From: Bacteroidota bacterium
GTDB taxonomy: Bacteria > Bacteroidota > Bacteroidia > AKYH767-A > OLB10
Reading direction: 5' to 3'
NCBI GenBank assembly: GCA_016714535.1
Contig: JADKDR010000006.1
Coordinates: forward strand, 310,001-374,000
DNA length: 64,000 nucleotides
The translations under genes were made by a program, and so were the position numbers. Each line of letters opens with the position of its first letter. Position 1 is the stretch's first letter. The notes below the pieces were generated by a model, which made no database searches, was not told where the DNA came from, and was given only the letters and a program-made list of their open reading frames with translations. Positions 8,056 to 18,880 of this stretch are shown here, one piece after another.

Positions 8056-9414
8056 TTAATTTTTAATAATTCTGGTTTTATAAACTACAGCACCATCATT
8101 CACCTCTATCATATAAATGCCTGCAGTTAGATTTTGCAGCGAGAGCATCGTAAGATTTTCTCCTTCACTAATGTCAATGTTAGATTGGCTAACAGGCTTT
8201 CCAAGCATATCAAATACGCGAATGGTGCCGGTAGTCTGCATTTCGCTAGTGAATAACAAGGCAACGTCATTTTCTGATGGATTAGGGAAAACTTGCAAAT
8301 CACCCTCATCACTATATTTATTAAACGCTTCATTTAAAGGCATTGATTTTACAAAGTTTGTACTGCTTACGTCCACACGCAGTTTGTAGCAAACAGTATT
8401 ATTGAACGCTCCATTATATCCATTTACACGTACCTTATAGGTAGCAGCTGTAGTAGCATTACGGATGATAGTTTCATTGGCCGTGCCGTTGTTCTGTGAT
8501 TTAGCCAACAGCGCATTGCTGCTGCTATACAGACGTAAATCGTAATCTGCAGGCAAATTCTGAAGCGTAACTTTTAATTTTGTATTGGGTGAAACAGTAG
8601 CAAATGTTAACCAATCTAAATCGCCAGACACGCCAATCAAGGCAAATATATCAATGCTTACAGGTATTGCTTTGGCAGTACTTGATGAATTGTTGGTTTC
8701 ATATACATCGGTGCAAGCTGCACCTACCGGTACCAATGCTACGTTTAAATTTGTTAAGCTACCATTAGTGAGAACCACATCTGAAGTAACTTTAGTGGTA
8801 TAACCCGTTTTACTAACGGTTACTGTATATGTTCCGGAAGTTACCGTTCCTGATTTATACTCACCATTAACTGCCGAAGTTTCGTTTAAGGTGGCTGGTC
8901 CGGTGATGCTAACAGTAGCACCTGCTATGATTAATCCCGTTTGCTGATCGGTAATAACACCTTCGATATGGCAGGCCCGTGTATACGTAGGTGTTAATAC
9001 GAATAAACCATTTTCAATATCACTAACGATTACGTTACCCGATGCAAAATAAGGGTATACACCCCATGCGCCATTAAATCCATTGCCGGCTAATGAAGGT
9101 GATGTATCGTACCATCCCGTTAATACTAAATTGCCCGGGCGGGTTACATCAACTATTGTAAATCCATCGCGATAATATGAGCATACTGCATACTCATCTC
9201 TAATATATGTGTTGTGAATGATTGATCCTGAAGCCGGATTCTGAGATTGTATTTTGTCAAGTAATTGAACGTTGTTGGGGTCCGAAACATTATATGCAGC
9301 AAGGTATGAGTTGCTTACTTCGTCAGTTGTAAAAACTACATTCTGTGACCCATTGAGCCAGGTGTTATGACAAAAAGCATTGGGTGTAGTTTGTTTGTTT
9401 GCAGCACACTGTAA
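8056..9414 (-). pseudogene. C-terminal part of a choice-of-anchor B / T9SS protein, 5' truncated
   Basis: The open minus-strand frame begins right after an in-frame TAG (9415-9417) and has no ATG; the first alternative start is GTG at 8778, deep inside the protein. Translated in order it shows: the C-terminal blades of a choice-of-anchor B (LVIVD-type) propeller (HNTWLNGSQNVVFTTDE, SYYRDGFTIVDVTRPG, FNGAWGVYPY, IVSDIENGLFVL); a carboxypeptidase-regulatory-like Ig fold (GLIIAGATVSITGPATLNET); a pre-peptidase C-terminal domain (DVYETNNSS, DLDWLTF); and a T9SS sorting domain (VFPNPSEND, GIYMIEV). About 200 N-terminal residues normally found in the family, with the signal peptide, are missing. 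Upstream sequence belongs to a different protein type, so this looks like a deletion fusion. The segment from 8778 to 8056 could be mistaken for a 240-residue gene. Confidence 0.75.
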
Positions 9415-9417
9415 CTA

Positions 9418-9836
9418 CCCTCGCTAAGGGATCCGCCATTGGTTCGTGTCCACAAGATTGCACCATCAGCATCTAGCCGCACTAAAAAGAAATCTGCAAA
9501 TCCGTTACCATAGCTTTTGGTATAACCGGCTATAATAAACCCTCTATCAGCTGTTGCATTTATTCAATAACCTTCATCGTCATATTCCCCACCAATGGTT
9601 TTAGTAAATAGGGTGTCACCATTGATGTCAAATTTACAAACGTATACATCTTTAAATGCATTGTCTACAATAGAGCTGCCACATGCTGCAAATTTCCCAT
9701 CGGCCAATGCTACTTCAGAATTGCCGGTACAATTAAATCCATTATTTATCATGATGTTGAAATTGGAATTTTGCGCATTGGTAACATAATAGCTAGCACA
9801 AAATACAATTAGGCAGGATAGTAAATACTTAATTGG
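9418..9836 (-). pseudogene. N-terminal remnant of a secreted propeller protein
   Basis: Reading the minus strand from 9836 gives a hydrophobic, signal-like segment (KYLLSCLIVFCASYYVTNAQ) with no start codon in frame. It is followed by propeller-type repeats of the GDTLxTKTxGG family (VYVCKFDINGDTLFTKTIGG, then a second unit RGFIIAGYTKSYGNGFADFF ending ILWTRTNGG). A TGA (9566-9564) interrupts the first repeat, after which the same frame continues to the second. Near 9418 the reading frame changes and the sequence becomes the anchor-B protein at 8056-9414. Lack of a start, an internal stop and a switch of protein family together indicate a dead gene fragment. An overlapping 51-codon ORF (9809-9964) uses another frame and looks incidental. 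Confidence 0.65.
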
Positions 9837-10155
9837 CCAACAACTGAATTTAAGTTGCCAGTGTGTGTGTAAGCGAAAATGGTTTGCGATGCAATACTGC
9901 TGATACTCTCAACTTCGCATACAGTAACCGGTACATTGCCGGATTTGGAGTTTTGATTTTTCATACGTTTGTCTTTTAATTTGTAAATACTGGTAAAAAC
10001 TCGGAATACAATGTGCCCATAGGCAAATGATTTTTTTGCAAATACAAACTAACGTGATTTATTTTTACAAAAGCAAAATTAATTTGTAGAAGCCATCTGC
10101 TTTTGCACCAGAGTCAAATAACTATTTTAATTTTTTCAATAACATCCGCATTTTG

Positions 10156-10191
10156 AAAAAAAAAGAGGCTGCCTCTTTCGAAACAGCCTCT
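10156..10191 (-). terminator. Intrinsic terminator of the first giant adhesin gene
   Basis: An 8-bp stem AGAGGCTG/CAGCCTCT (10164-10171 with 10184-10191) is followed on the minus strand by a nine-base T run. It lies about 30 bases after the stop at 10223. Confidence 0.82.
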
Positions 10192-10222
10192 CTGGTAATT
10201 TGCGTTTATTCTTTACTTAAAA

Positions 10223-13200
10223 CTACTTCTTAATAAACCTTACAGTTTCAGTCATACCATTCAACTGAACGTTTACTAGATACATTCCGGCTGCAAACTG
10301 AGTCATGTTATACAAACGTGTGTTATTACCTGCAAAGGCTGCTTCCTCTAAATTAAATACCACTCGGCCAATGTTATCATACACAGTTACGCGTACTGTA
10401 CCATCTTCAGTCGCTTCAAAGTTCATATTCACCATTCCTTCTCCTGGATTAGGATAAATAGTTACCATACCGGTAGTGCTTACGATGTCGCTGGTAATCT
10501 TTGGAGGTGCAGGGCAAGTTAACATACTTGAAGTGCTACCTTGTATACCACCGGCCCATGCTCTCAATATATTCCATACCGCTGTACTACACTGCGCAGA
10601 TGTATAAGGACTTGAACATGCACCAAGTTTCTTATTAGCTTCGTTTAATACTTGCGTTACAGTCATACCAGCAAATGGCGCTGTACCATATATTAGGTCA
10701 CCTAATGTTACTGTTGGCACAGGCGCAAAGTTCGGATCGTATGCATCAAATACCACACTTAGTTTCAAGCTCACTACCAATGCTGCAAACGAACTGTTAA
10801 ACGAGCCACTTGTTGGGTTGTTCAGGTTAGAGCTTAACTGTAATGCACCACCTGTTGCAGGTTGACCGGTTAAGAAATTGCGCACTGCCGTAGAGCTGCT
10901 TAAGGTAAGAGTCTTGCTTCCACCGCAACCGCCACCTACAACCAAACTAGCCGGGAATGCGGCCGGGAAATGGTTAGTCAGGTAAGTACCTATGTTATTG
11001 CCTGCGGCCGGTGTTGTCCAACCTACTGCATTTCCATATGTACCAGGATTCGGGAACTCAGTATGGAATGGTGTACCATTGCTACACAAGAAAGGTGGCT
11101 GAGTAATCGTTACTGTTGCTTGGGTTAAGCATCCACTTGCATCCGTTACCGTTACCTGGAATGTTCCTGCGGTTAATCCGATTACATCTTGAGTGGTCCT
11201 TACTGGTATGGTATTCCACTGATACGTGTAAGTACCGCCTCCACCGCTTACGCTAATGTATGCTGCTCCATTGTTACCTCCATAGTTGGTTACATTGCTT
11301 GTGCTATCAACAACTACAACAATTGACGTTGGTGCTGTTATTACACAACTGCTGCTGTTACTGCAACCGTTTGCATCTGTTACCGTTACGGTATACGTAC
11401 CCGGAGGCAAGTTGCTAATGCTACTGCTTGTAGCAAAAGTATTCCACACATAAGTGTATGGCGCACTTCCACCTGCTGCGGCTACACTTGATGCACCGTT
11501 GCTTCCATTATTGCAAGTAGTATTAGTACAGCTTTGGCTCAATACGATAGCGTTAGGTTGCGTTAACACTACACATAAGGTGATGGTACATCCATTGGCA
11601 TCTGTAACCGTTACGGTATGTGGTCCTGCTGGCAGGCCAGTGCGGTCTTCGGTAGTAGCTCCGCCTGTCCATATGTAAGTATATGGGGCCGAACCTCCGG
11701 TTACGGTAATGTTAATACTACCATTGCTGCCACCGTTGCAAGCTGGATTTACATGCGTTTCGGTAATGTTAAGTCCGCTTGCCGGAGCTGTAACTTCATA
11801 GCTTGCCGTGGCAGTACATCCGTTCGCGTCTGTTACGGTCACCGTATATATTCCACCCATCAAGCCTGTTGCTGTTTGAGTAGTTTGACCGTTACTCCAC
11901 ATATAACCGTATGGCATAGTTCCGCCACTTACCGTAGCCGTTGCAGTACCATTGCTATTTCCATTACAACTTGCATTGGTACCACTAGCAGTTACAGCTA
12001 ATGCTGCAGGCTGCGTTAAGGTAATACTTACTGTTTGTGTACATGTTCCATTACTTACTGTTACTGTATAGATACCTACTCCAATACCCATCAAGTCTTC
12101 AGTTGTTGCTCCGGTACTCCATGTATACGTGTAAGTGCCTAGTGGATTGGTGGTCAGGTTAATGCTACCATCCAAACCTCCATTACAACGGATGTTATAT
12201 CCGCCTGCATAGGTTGGGCTATTCAAACTAGCGGTAAAGCCACCGTTATCTGTAACCTTCACACATACGCTTATTACACATCCGTTGGCATCAGTTACAG
12301 TTACAAAGTTATTACCTGGACATAAGCCGGTAGCAGTTTGGCCAGTCTGACCGCTGCTCCACAAGTAACTGTATGGCATTGTTCCTCCCGTAACATTTAC
12401 CGTTCCTTCGCCATTGCACAATCCGCAAGTTGAGTTAACGCTCGAAGTGCTTATTGTATCCAGTACTGCCGGTTCTATTATCTCTCCTGATGCGGTTACG
12501 GTACATCCATTAGCATCGGTTACCGTTACGGTATACATTCCTGCTCCGGTATTTACAATATAGCTTAAGCTTGCTCCTGTGTTCCATGCATAACTGTATG
12601 GCGCTGTTCCTCCGGTCACTGCTATGCTTATGCTGCCATCCATCATTCCATTACAACTTACATTTACTGCTGTAGCTGTAGCTTCTAATAAGGCTGGCTG
12701 AGTTATCGTTCCGCTTAAGCTTGCTGTACATCCACTGCTGTCAGTTACAGTTACAGCATAGATTCCTGCACCGGCCGTAATCGAAGTAGTAGTCATACTA
12801 TTACTCCAAGCATAGGTGTAAGGAGCACTGCCACCATTCAGATTAGTGATTGATAACGTTCCATTTCCTCCGTTGCATAATGGATTAACTGCACTCAAGG
12901 TAAACTGTATGGATGCCGGTTGACCAACAAACGCTGTACAAGAAGTAGTACATCCTTGATTATCGGTAATTAAAACAGTATAAACACCTGCTGTTAAGCC
13001 TGTATTAATTGCGTTGGTTCCTCCATTACTCCATTGGTATACATACGGTGGTGTGCCTCCAAATACATTAACTGTTGCAGTTCCTATTGCCTGTCCGCAA
13101 GCAGTAGGCGTGCAAACTGTGTTGCAATTAAGTGCTGCACTTTGTGACATGATAATGGCAACCTGAACGTTACAACCCATACTATCAGTTACGGTAACAT

Positions 13201-16200
13201 ACACTGCCCCTGCACTCAAGCCGCTTGCAGTCTGAGTAGTTTGGCCATTGCTCCATAAGTAAATATATGCATTGCCAATGGTGAATGGCGTACCTCCTAC
13301 CGGAGTTATGGTTGCTGTTCCATTGTTTCCACCCTGACACACAGGACCTCCTGTAGTAAAGCTATAAATCAATGGGCTTGGCTCAGTTACTATGACTGTA
13401 CAAACACTGCTACAACCATCACCATCAAATACTGTTACTTGATATGTTCCTGCTCCAAGTCCTGTAGCCGTTAGCGTAGTTTGTGCAGGAGCTGTGTTCC
13501 AAATTACATTATATACTCCATTTCCGCCTGCGGGTACTACCGTAGCTTGCCCATCATGATAACCACTGCAACTTACATTTTGTGTTACACTGGCTGTACA
13601 TGTAACTGGTGTTGGAGCATTAATAACTGCCGTTGCAGTTATTGGTCCGCAACCATTTGCATCATTTATAGTAACCGTATACGTTCCTGCTGCAAGACCG
13701 GTGATGGCACTCGTAGTTGCTCCATTGCTCCAGCTATAGGTATAAGGTGGTGTTCCACCTCCTACTACCGCTACTGCGGTGCCGGTTGGATTGTTACAGG
13801 TTACATTTGTATTGCTGGTGCCTACACTTAATGCCATTGGCTCAACAATAACGATGCTGCAAGTGCTGCTACATCCATTAGCATCTGTCACAGTCACAGT
13901 ATATGTGCCTGATGCTAATCCACTAATGCTGCCAGTAGATGCGCTGTTGCTCCAACTGTAGGTATATGGAGCGGTACCGCCTATTGCATTGGCAGTTGCC
14001 GTACCGGTACTTCCACCGTTACAACTTACTCCTGTACTGCTAATTGCACATTGTACTGCTGCAGGTTGATTTACTACAAAGCAATACGTTACACTACAAC
14101 CCAAACTATCTGTTATGGTTACATAATAAACGCCTGCAGGTACCGTAGCCGTATTGGTAGTATTGCCTGGATCCTGACTCCAGCTATAAGTATATGGGCC
14201 TGTTCCGCCTGTTGGGCTCACAAGCAATACACTTGTACCACCGTTACATAAAATAGGTGTCTGCGTTGGGTTTACTACAATACTTGTAGAGTTTAGTATC
14301 GTATAGCTCATGGTGGTAGTACAACCTTTGTAATCCGTTACGGTTACAGTATATGTACCGGCTGTTAAACCGGTAGCGGTTGCACCCATCTGACCATTGC
14401 TCCATAGGTAGTTATAAGGGGCGGTTCCTCCGCTTATTGCTGCAGTTGCGCTTCCTGTATTGGCTCCGTTACAAGCAATGTCAACCTGACTTGGCGCAAT
14501 AACCAAAACTGTTGGTTCGGTTATGGTGACACTTGTTTGGGTAGTACATGCATTTGCATCTGTTACAGTTACCGTGTAAGTACCTGCTGCCAAACCAGTT
14601 GCTGATGCATTAGATTGACCATTACTCCAACTATAGGTATAGCCCGGTGTTCCTCCAATTACATTTACTGTGGCGCTACCGGTACTTGCACCATTGCAAT
14701 TTACATTCGTTTGTGAAGTAGTCGTAATCATTGCACTTGGCTCATCTATTTCAATATCAATCGAAGCTGTACAGCCTGCGTCATCTGTTACCGTTACGGT
14801 ATATGTTCCTGCTGCAAGGCCGGTGGCCGTAGCATCAGTTTGTCCATTGCTCCATAAATATGCATAAGGGGATGGACCAACACTTGCTACCACGGTTGCC
14901 GTGCCGCTTGTGCCTCCATTACATAATACATTTGTTCCACTAATATTTAATACCAGACTACCCGGTGCTGTTATGGTTAAACTGGCTGTAGCTGTGCATC
15001 CATTAGCGTCTGTTACTGTTACGATATATCCGCCAGGCACAAGTCCTGTGGCGGTTGCACCTGTTTGTCCGTCACTCCAAAGGTATGTGTAAGCCGGAGT
15101 GCCTCCTGCTCCCTGTGCCGTAGCACTTGCTGTGCCACCACCTGTACAGGTGATTGGTACAACAGTAGGGATACTTGCAGTTACAGGGGTTAGTGGTTCT
15201 GTAATTTCTATACTTGCCGTATATATACATCCTTGTGCATCAGTAACGGTTACTGTATAGGTCCCAGCCGTTAAGCCCGTGGCGGTCATCGTGCCCTGGC
15301 CTGGTACCGTATTCCAACTGATGCTGTAAGGTGCTGTACCTCCGGTAATGCCGCTAATAGTTGCGCTGCCGTTATTACCTCCATTACATAATACATTTAC
15401 TCCTGTTAATGGATTGGCTGTTATCGTGCTGCCCTGATTAATGATAATTCCTGTAAGTTGTGCGGTACATCCATTGGCATCCGTTACTGTTACACTGTAG
15501 GTACCTGCTGGCAAGTTAACAGCGGTGGCTGTTGTTTGACCATCACTCCACAAATAGCTGTAAGGCATGGTGCCTCCGCTTGCTGTTACTGTGGCGGTGC
15601 CTATTCCCGTTTGACACGTAGGTTGGGTTGTGGTAAACGCTGCCATTATTCCTGTAGGCTGAGTCACAACCACACTTGCGGTCTTGGTGCATCCATTGGC
15701 ATCAGTTATGGTTACGGTATAAGTACCTGCACTTAATCCTGTAGCTGTTGCTGTAGTTTGGGCAACACTGGTATTCCACAAGTAAGTATATGGGCCGGTG
15801 CCTCCTGTTACTCCTGAAACAGTAGCTGTTCCATCGTTACCTCCATTACAACTTACCGCTGTGATGGTCAATGGATCGCAGGTTATGGCTGCCGGCTGAC
15901 TTAACGTCACACTGCAACTGGTTGTACAGTTGTTCTTGTCTTTTACGATCACCGTATACGTGCCTGCTCCTACATTGTTTACTATCGCGGTAGTGGCTAC
16001 CGGTACGGTATTCCAGGTATATGTGTAACCTGGCGTGCCGCCTGTTACAGTTACGCCTATCTTGCCAAGACCTCCATTACATGTTATCGTTTGCAATACG
16101 TTTGCACTGCAACTTAATACTGCTGGCTGTGTTAACGTTACACTCTGTGTCTTGGTACATCCGTTGGCATCAGTTATGGTTACGGTATAGGTTCCTGCCG

Positions 16201-17812
16201 CTAGGCCAGTAGCTGAGGCGGTGGTTTGACCGCTGCTCCATGAATAGCTATATGGTGTTACACCTCCCGAAACGCTTGCCGTTGCCTGTCCGTTTGCCGC
16301 TCCATTACATTTTGGATTCTTTGGTGTGATGCTTACAATCATTGCATTGGCCTGGGTTATTACAACCATCGCATTGCTTATACATCCGCGCTTATCCTTT
16401 ATGGTCACATTATACATGCCTGCCATTACTCCCGTAATATCCTGTGTCGTGGCTCCTGTGCTCCATAAGTAGGTATAGCCCGGGGTGCCTCCTGTTACGC
16501 TTAAGTCGATGGCGCCATTGCTGCCACCATTACAACTTACATTGGTTACAGTATACAAAGCCAACAAGGCACTTGGTTGGGTAATTACTACGCTCAATGT
16601 CTTGGTACATCCTCCTGCATCTGTTACTGTTACGGTATACGTTCCTGCTGCAAGGCCTATTACAAACTTCGTTGTTTTTCCATTGCTCCATAAGTAACTA
16701 TATGGTGCTGTTCCACCTGTTGGTACTACCGTTATGGTTCCGTTGCTACCGCCATGGCAGCTTACATTGGTCTTCTTGCTCGTTACATTCAAGGACGGTG
16801 GCGCTGTTAAAGTCACGCTCGCGGTTGCCGTACATCCGTTGGCATCCGTTATGGTAACTGTATACGTTCCTACGCCTAAGCCGGTTGCGATGGCTGTGGT
16901 CTTTACTGGTACCGTGTTCCAGCTATAGCTGTATGGTGCTGCACCTCCTATGGCGATGGCCGTTGCCGATCCGCTGTTAGCTCCGTTACATGCCGGATTG
17001 GTACCGTTAACAAACACAAATAATTGTGATGGCTGCGTTACCGTGGCCGTGCCCACTTTGGTACAGCCGTTGGCATCCGTTATGGTTACGGTATACGTTC
17101 CTGCTGTTAAATTGTTGATCGTTTGTGTTAATGCGCCATTGCTCCATACAAATCCATAAGGTGGGGTACCGCCTATGGGTTGTGCTGTTACACTGCCATT
17201 GCTGCCACCAAAGCAGCTTACATTGGTTACACTTGCATTGCAAATGCAACTTAAGGCGCTTGGCTCTATGATGGTGGCACTTGTACTCTGTGTACATCCA
17301 CTTCCATCTGTTACCGTTACTGTATAAATACCGGCTGCCAGATTGATGATGGTGGCCGTACTAGCTCCATTGCTCCAACTATAGCTATATGCTCCACTAC
17401 CTCCGGTAGCTGTGGCGGTTATACTGCCATTGCCTCCTCCATTACAACTCACATTGTTGGTTGCAAGGCTGAGGGCTATAGCGGCTGACTGTCCTACGGT
17501 GTAGGTCGTATTGGTGCTTACCGTACATCCATTAGCATCAGTAACAGTTACCGTATAGGTTCCCGCTGATAAACCACTGATGTCTTCGGTTGTGGCTCCG
17601 GTGCTCCATAATACTGTATAGCCCGCTGTGCCACCTGATATGGTCAGGTTAACAGCTCCGGTGTTGCCTCCGTTACATCCTACATTGGTTACTACGCCAC
17701 TTAATGCCAGTGGTGCCGATGGTTGGCTAATTGTTACCGAACCGATTGTCATGCATCCCATGGCATCGGTAATGGTTAACGTCCATGTTCCTGCCGTTAG
17801 GCCGGTTTGCAT
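10223..17812 (-). CDS. Giant SprB-repeat adhesin, C-terminal part (about 30 repeats and T9SS sorting domain)
   Basis: 2,529 codons in this frame, the last third of a locus running from 29919 to 10223. Residues 1 to about 2240 are some 30 SprB-type repeats of about 70-75 residues, each with a core like NVSCNGGSNG, a middle GGTAPYTYLWSNG and an end GLAAGTYTVTVTDANGC followed by an ITQP-type linker. A unique region of ~190 residues follows (including ILRAWAGG). The end is a T9SS type A sorting domain (IYPNPGEGMVNM, AAGMYLVNVQ, RFIKK). In Flavobacterium johnsoniae, SprB repeats form the mobile gliding adhesin. The frame has no true start: it begins inside a repeat, where one extra A in a GCAAACC run (about 17805) separates it from the 17727-28712 frame. 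Removing it restores a continuous repeat. Confidence 0.87.
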   Translation of the reverse strand: MQTGLTAGTWTLTITDAMGCMTIGSVTISQPSAPLALSGVVTNVGCNGGNTGAVNLTISGGTAGYTVLWSTGATTEDISGLSAGTYTVTVTDANGCTVSTNTTYTVGQSAAIALSLATNNVSCNGGGNGSITATATGGSGAYSYSWSNGASTATIINLAAGIYTVTVTDGSGCTQSTSATIIEPSALSCICNASVTNVSCFGGSNGSVTAQPIGGTPPYGFVWSNGALTQTINNLTAGTYTVTITDANGCTKVGTATVTQPSQLFVFVNGTNPACNGANSGSATAIAIGGAAPYSYSWNTVPVKTTAIATGLGVGTYTVTITDANGCTATASVTLTAPPSLNVTSKKTNVSCHGGSNGTITVVPTGGTAPYSYLWSNGKTTKFVIGLAAGTYTVTVTDAGGCTKTLSVVITQPSALLALYTVTNVSCNGGSNGAIDLSVTGGTPGYTYLWSTGATTQDITGVMAGMYNVTIKDKRGCISNAMVVITQANAMIVSITPKNPKCNGAANGQATASVSGGVTPYSYSWSSGQTTASATGLAAGTYTVTITDANGCTKTQSVTLTQPAVLSCSANVLQTITCNGGLGKIGVTVTGGTPGYTYTWNTVPVATTAIVNNVGAGTYTVIVKDKNNCTTSCSVTLSQPAAITCDPLTITAVSCNGGNDGTATVSGVTGGTGPYTYLWNTSVAQTTATATGLSAGTYTVTITDANGCTKTASVVVTQPTGIMAAFTTTQPTCQTGIGTATVTASGGTMPYSYLWSDGQTTATAVNLPAGTYSVTVTDANGCTAQLTGIIINQGSTITANPLTGVNVLCNGGNNGSATISGITGGTAPYSISWNTVPGQGTMTATGLTAGTYTVTVTDAQGCIYTASIEITEPLTPVTASIPTVVPITCTGGGTASATAQGAGGTPAYTYLWSDGQTGATATGLVPGGYIVTVTDANGCTATASLTITAPGSLVLNISGTNVLCNGGTSGTATVVASVGPSPYAYLWSNGQTDATATGLAAGTYTVTVTDDAGCTASIDIEIDEPSAMITTTSQTNVNCNGASTGSATVNVIGGTPGYTYSWSNGQSNASATGLAAGTYTVTVTDANACTTQTSVTITEPTVLVIAPSQVDIACNGANTGSATAAISGGTAPYNYLWSNGQMGATATGLTAGTYTVTVTDYKGCTTTMSYTILNSTSIVVNPTQTPILCNGGTSVLLVSPTGGTGPYTYSWSQDPGNTTNTATVPAGVYYVTITDSLGCSVTYCFVVNQPAAVQCAISSTGVSCNGGSTGTATANAIGGTAPYTYSWSNSASTGSISGLASGTYTVTVTDANGCSSTCSIVIVEPMALSVGTSNTNVTCNNPTGTAVAVVGGGTPPYTYSWSNGATTSAITGLAAGTYTVTINDANGCGPITATAVINAPTPVTCTASVTQNVSCSGYHDGQATVVPAGGNGVYNVIWNTAPAQTTLTATGLGAGTYQVTVFDGDGCSSVCTVIVTEPSPLIYSFTTGGPVCQGGNNGTATITPVGGTPFTIGNAYIYLWSNGQTTQTASGLSAGAVYVTVTDSMGCNVQVAIIMSQSAALNCNTVCTPTACGQAIGTATVNVFGGTPPYVYQWSNGGTNAINTGLTAGVYTVLITDNQGCTTSCTAFVGQPASIQFTLSAVNPLCNGGNGTLSITNLNGGSAPYTYAWSNSMTTTSITAGAGIYAVTVTDSSGCTASLSGTITQPALLEATATAVNVSCNGMMDGSISIAVTGGTAPYSYAWNTGASLSYIVNTGAGMYTVTVTDANGCTVTASGEIIEPAVLDTISTSSVNSTCGLCNGEGTVNVTGGTMPYSYLWSSGQTGQTATGLCPGNNFVTVTDANGCVISVCVKVTDNGGFTASLNSPTYAGGYNIRCNGGLDGSINLTTNPLGTYTYTWSTGATTEDLMGIGVGIYTVTVSNGTCTQTVSITLTQPAALAVTASGTNASCNGNSNGTATATVSGGTMPYGYMWSNGQTTQTATGLMGGIYTVTVTDANGCTATASYEVTAPASGLNITETHVNPACNGGSNGSINITVTGGSAPYTYIWTGGATTEDRTGLPAGPHTVTVTDANGCTITLCVVLTQPNAIVLSQSCTNTTCNNGSNGASSVAAAGGSAPYTYVWNTFATSSSISNLPPGTYTVTVTDANGCSNSSSCVITAPTSIVVVVDSTSNVTNYGGNNGAAYISVSGGGGTYTYQWNTIPVRTTQDVIGLTAGTFQVTVTDASGCLTQATVTITQPPFLCSNGTPFHTEFPNPGTYGNAVGWTTPAAGNNIGTYLTNHFPAAFPASLVVGGGCGGSKTLTLSSSTAVRNFLTGQPATGGALQLSSNLNNPTSGSFNSSFAALVVSLKLSVVFDAYDPNFAPVPTVTLGDLIYGTAPFAGMTVTQVLNEANKKLGACSSPYTSAQCSTAVWNILRAWAGGIQGSTSSMLTCPAPPKITSDIVSTTGMVTIYPNPGEGMVNMNFEATEDGTVRVTVYDNIGRVVFNLEEAAFAGNNTRLYNMTQFAAGMYLVNVQLNGMTETVRFIKK

Positions 17813-18880
17813 TGGCGGTAGTCTGTGCTGGAATCGTATTCCACTGGTAGGTATATGGGGCCGTGCCTCCTACTACATTATTTAAACATGCCTTGCCATC
17901 ATTGCCACCATAACATTTGATATTATCGCAAACAACTAAGGTAAAGGTTATGGCAGGTGGCTCTACTATATTATACGTGCAACTCATGGTACATCCATTG
18001 GCATCAGTTACCGTTACTGTATACGCACCTGCCGCTAGGCCTCCTATTGTTTGGGTAGTAGCACCCGTGCTCCAACTGTATGTATAGGGGGCGGTGCCTC
18101 CGGTTATGTTGCTCGTTATCATTCCATCGCTGCCTCCGTTGCACATCGTATTGCTTACGCTGCCACCACAAATAAGTGGTGCCGGAGCTGTGATGGTAAA
18201 TACAACTGCCAGATTACAGCCGTTGCTATCCGTAATTAATACCGTGTGAGTACCTGAGCTTATGCCTGTAAACAAGCCACTGCTTTGAACTGCTCCACCA
18301 TCAAGGCTATAGTCGTAGCCTGCTGCGTGTATGCCTGCACCGCTCCATGGCGTGCCGCCAAAGGCTGTGATATTTATGCTACCTGTTTGGCCAGCACATA
18401 ATGGTTGGGTAATCGTGAAATTCTTATCTAACATGTTAGGCTCGAATATGTAGAAGGTCATGATCGTATCGCATCCTAAACTATCTGTTACTGTAAGTGT
18501 ATATGTGCCTGCAGTCAAATAATTGTTGATGGCGGTGGTGGCGCCATTGCTCCATTGATAGGTGTAGGGTGATACCGCACCACTAACATATACTGCAATC
18601 TGTCCTGTACTATCACCGTGACATAAATTAGGGCTTATTGTTTTACCTATAGCAAATGCCGGGTTCTCGAGAATCTCTATTGCAGTAATAAATTGACAAC
18701 CTAATGAATCAGTAACTGTAAGTGTATACGTACTTGCCACAACATTTGAAAGATCTTCATCGGTTGTACCATTGCTCCATTCATAAGTAAATGGCGCAGT
18801 ACCATTAATCATTGTCATATCAACTGCACCTGTTGCCTCACCATAACAATTTACATTAGTTATAGAAGTAATTTCAGCAA
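11090..18880 (-). repeat. Array of about 34 SprB-type protein repeats (210-240 bp each)
   Basis: About 34 successive units share the Cys-Asn-Gly core, the APYTYxW strand and the GTYTVTVTDxxGC end. Unlike the 219-bp array of the second giant gene, units here are diverged at DNA level and vary in length (some have insertions, e.g. near 13270 and 12180). The array is therefore older or diversified. The count is by eye from the translation and may be off by one or two. Confidence 0.85.

Noticed and set aside
9809..9964. 51-codon minus-strand ORF beginning MKNQNSKSGNVPV
   Set aside because: Not clearly exported or conserved; it overlaps the signal-like segment of the broken gene in another frame.
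17727..17812. Programmed ribosomal frameshift joining the two giant adhesin frames
   Set aside because: No slippery heptamer and no downstream structure is apparent; an extra A in a short run explains it more simply.
11454..17885. Plus-strand ORFs across the SprB repeats
   Set aside because: Antisense of repeat coding sequence; their recurring Val/Thr/Pro patterns are mirror images of the repeat.
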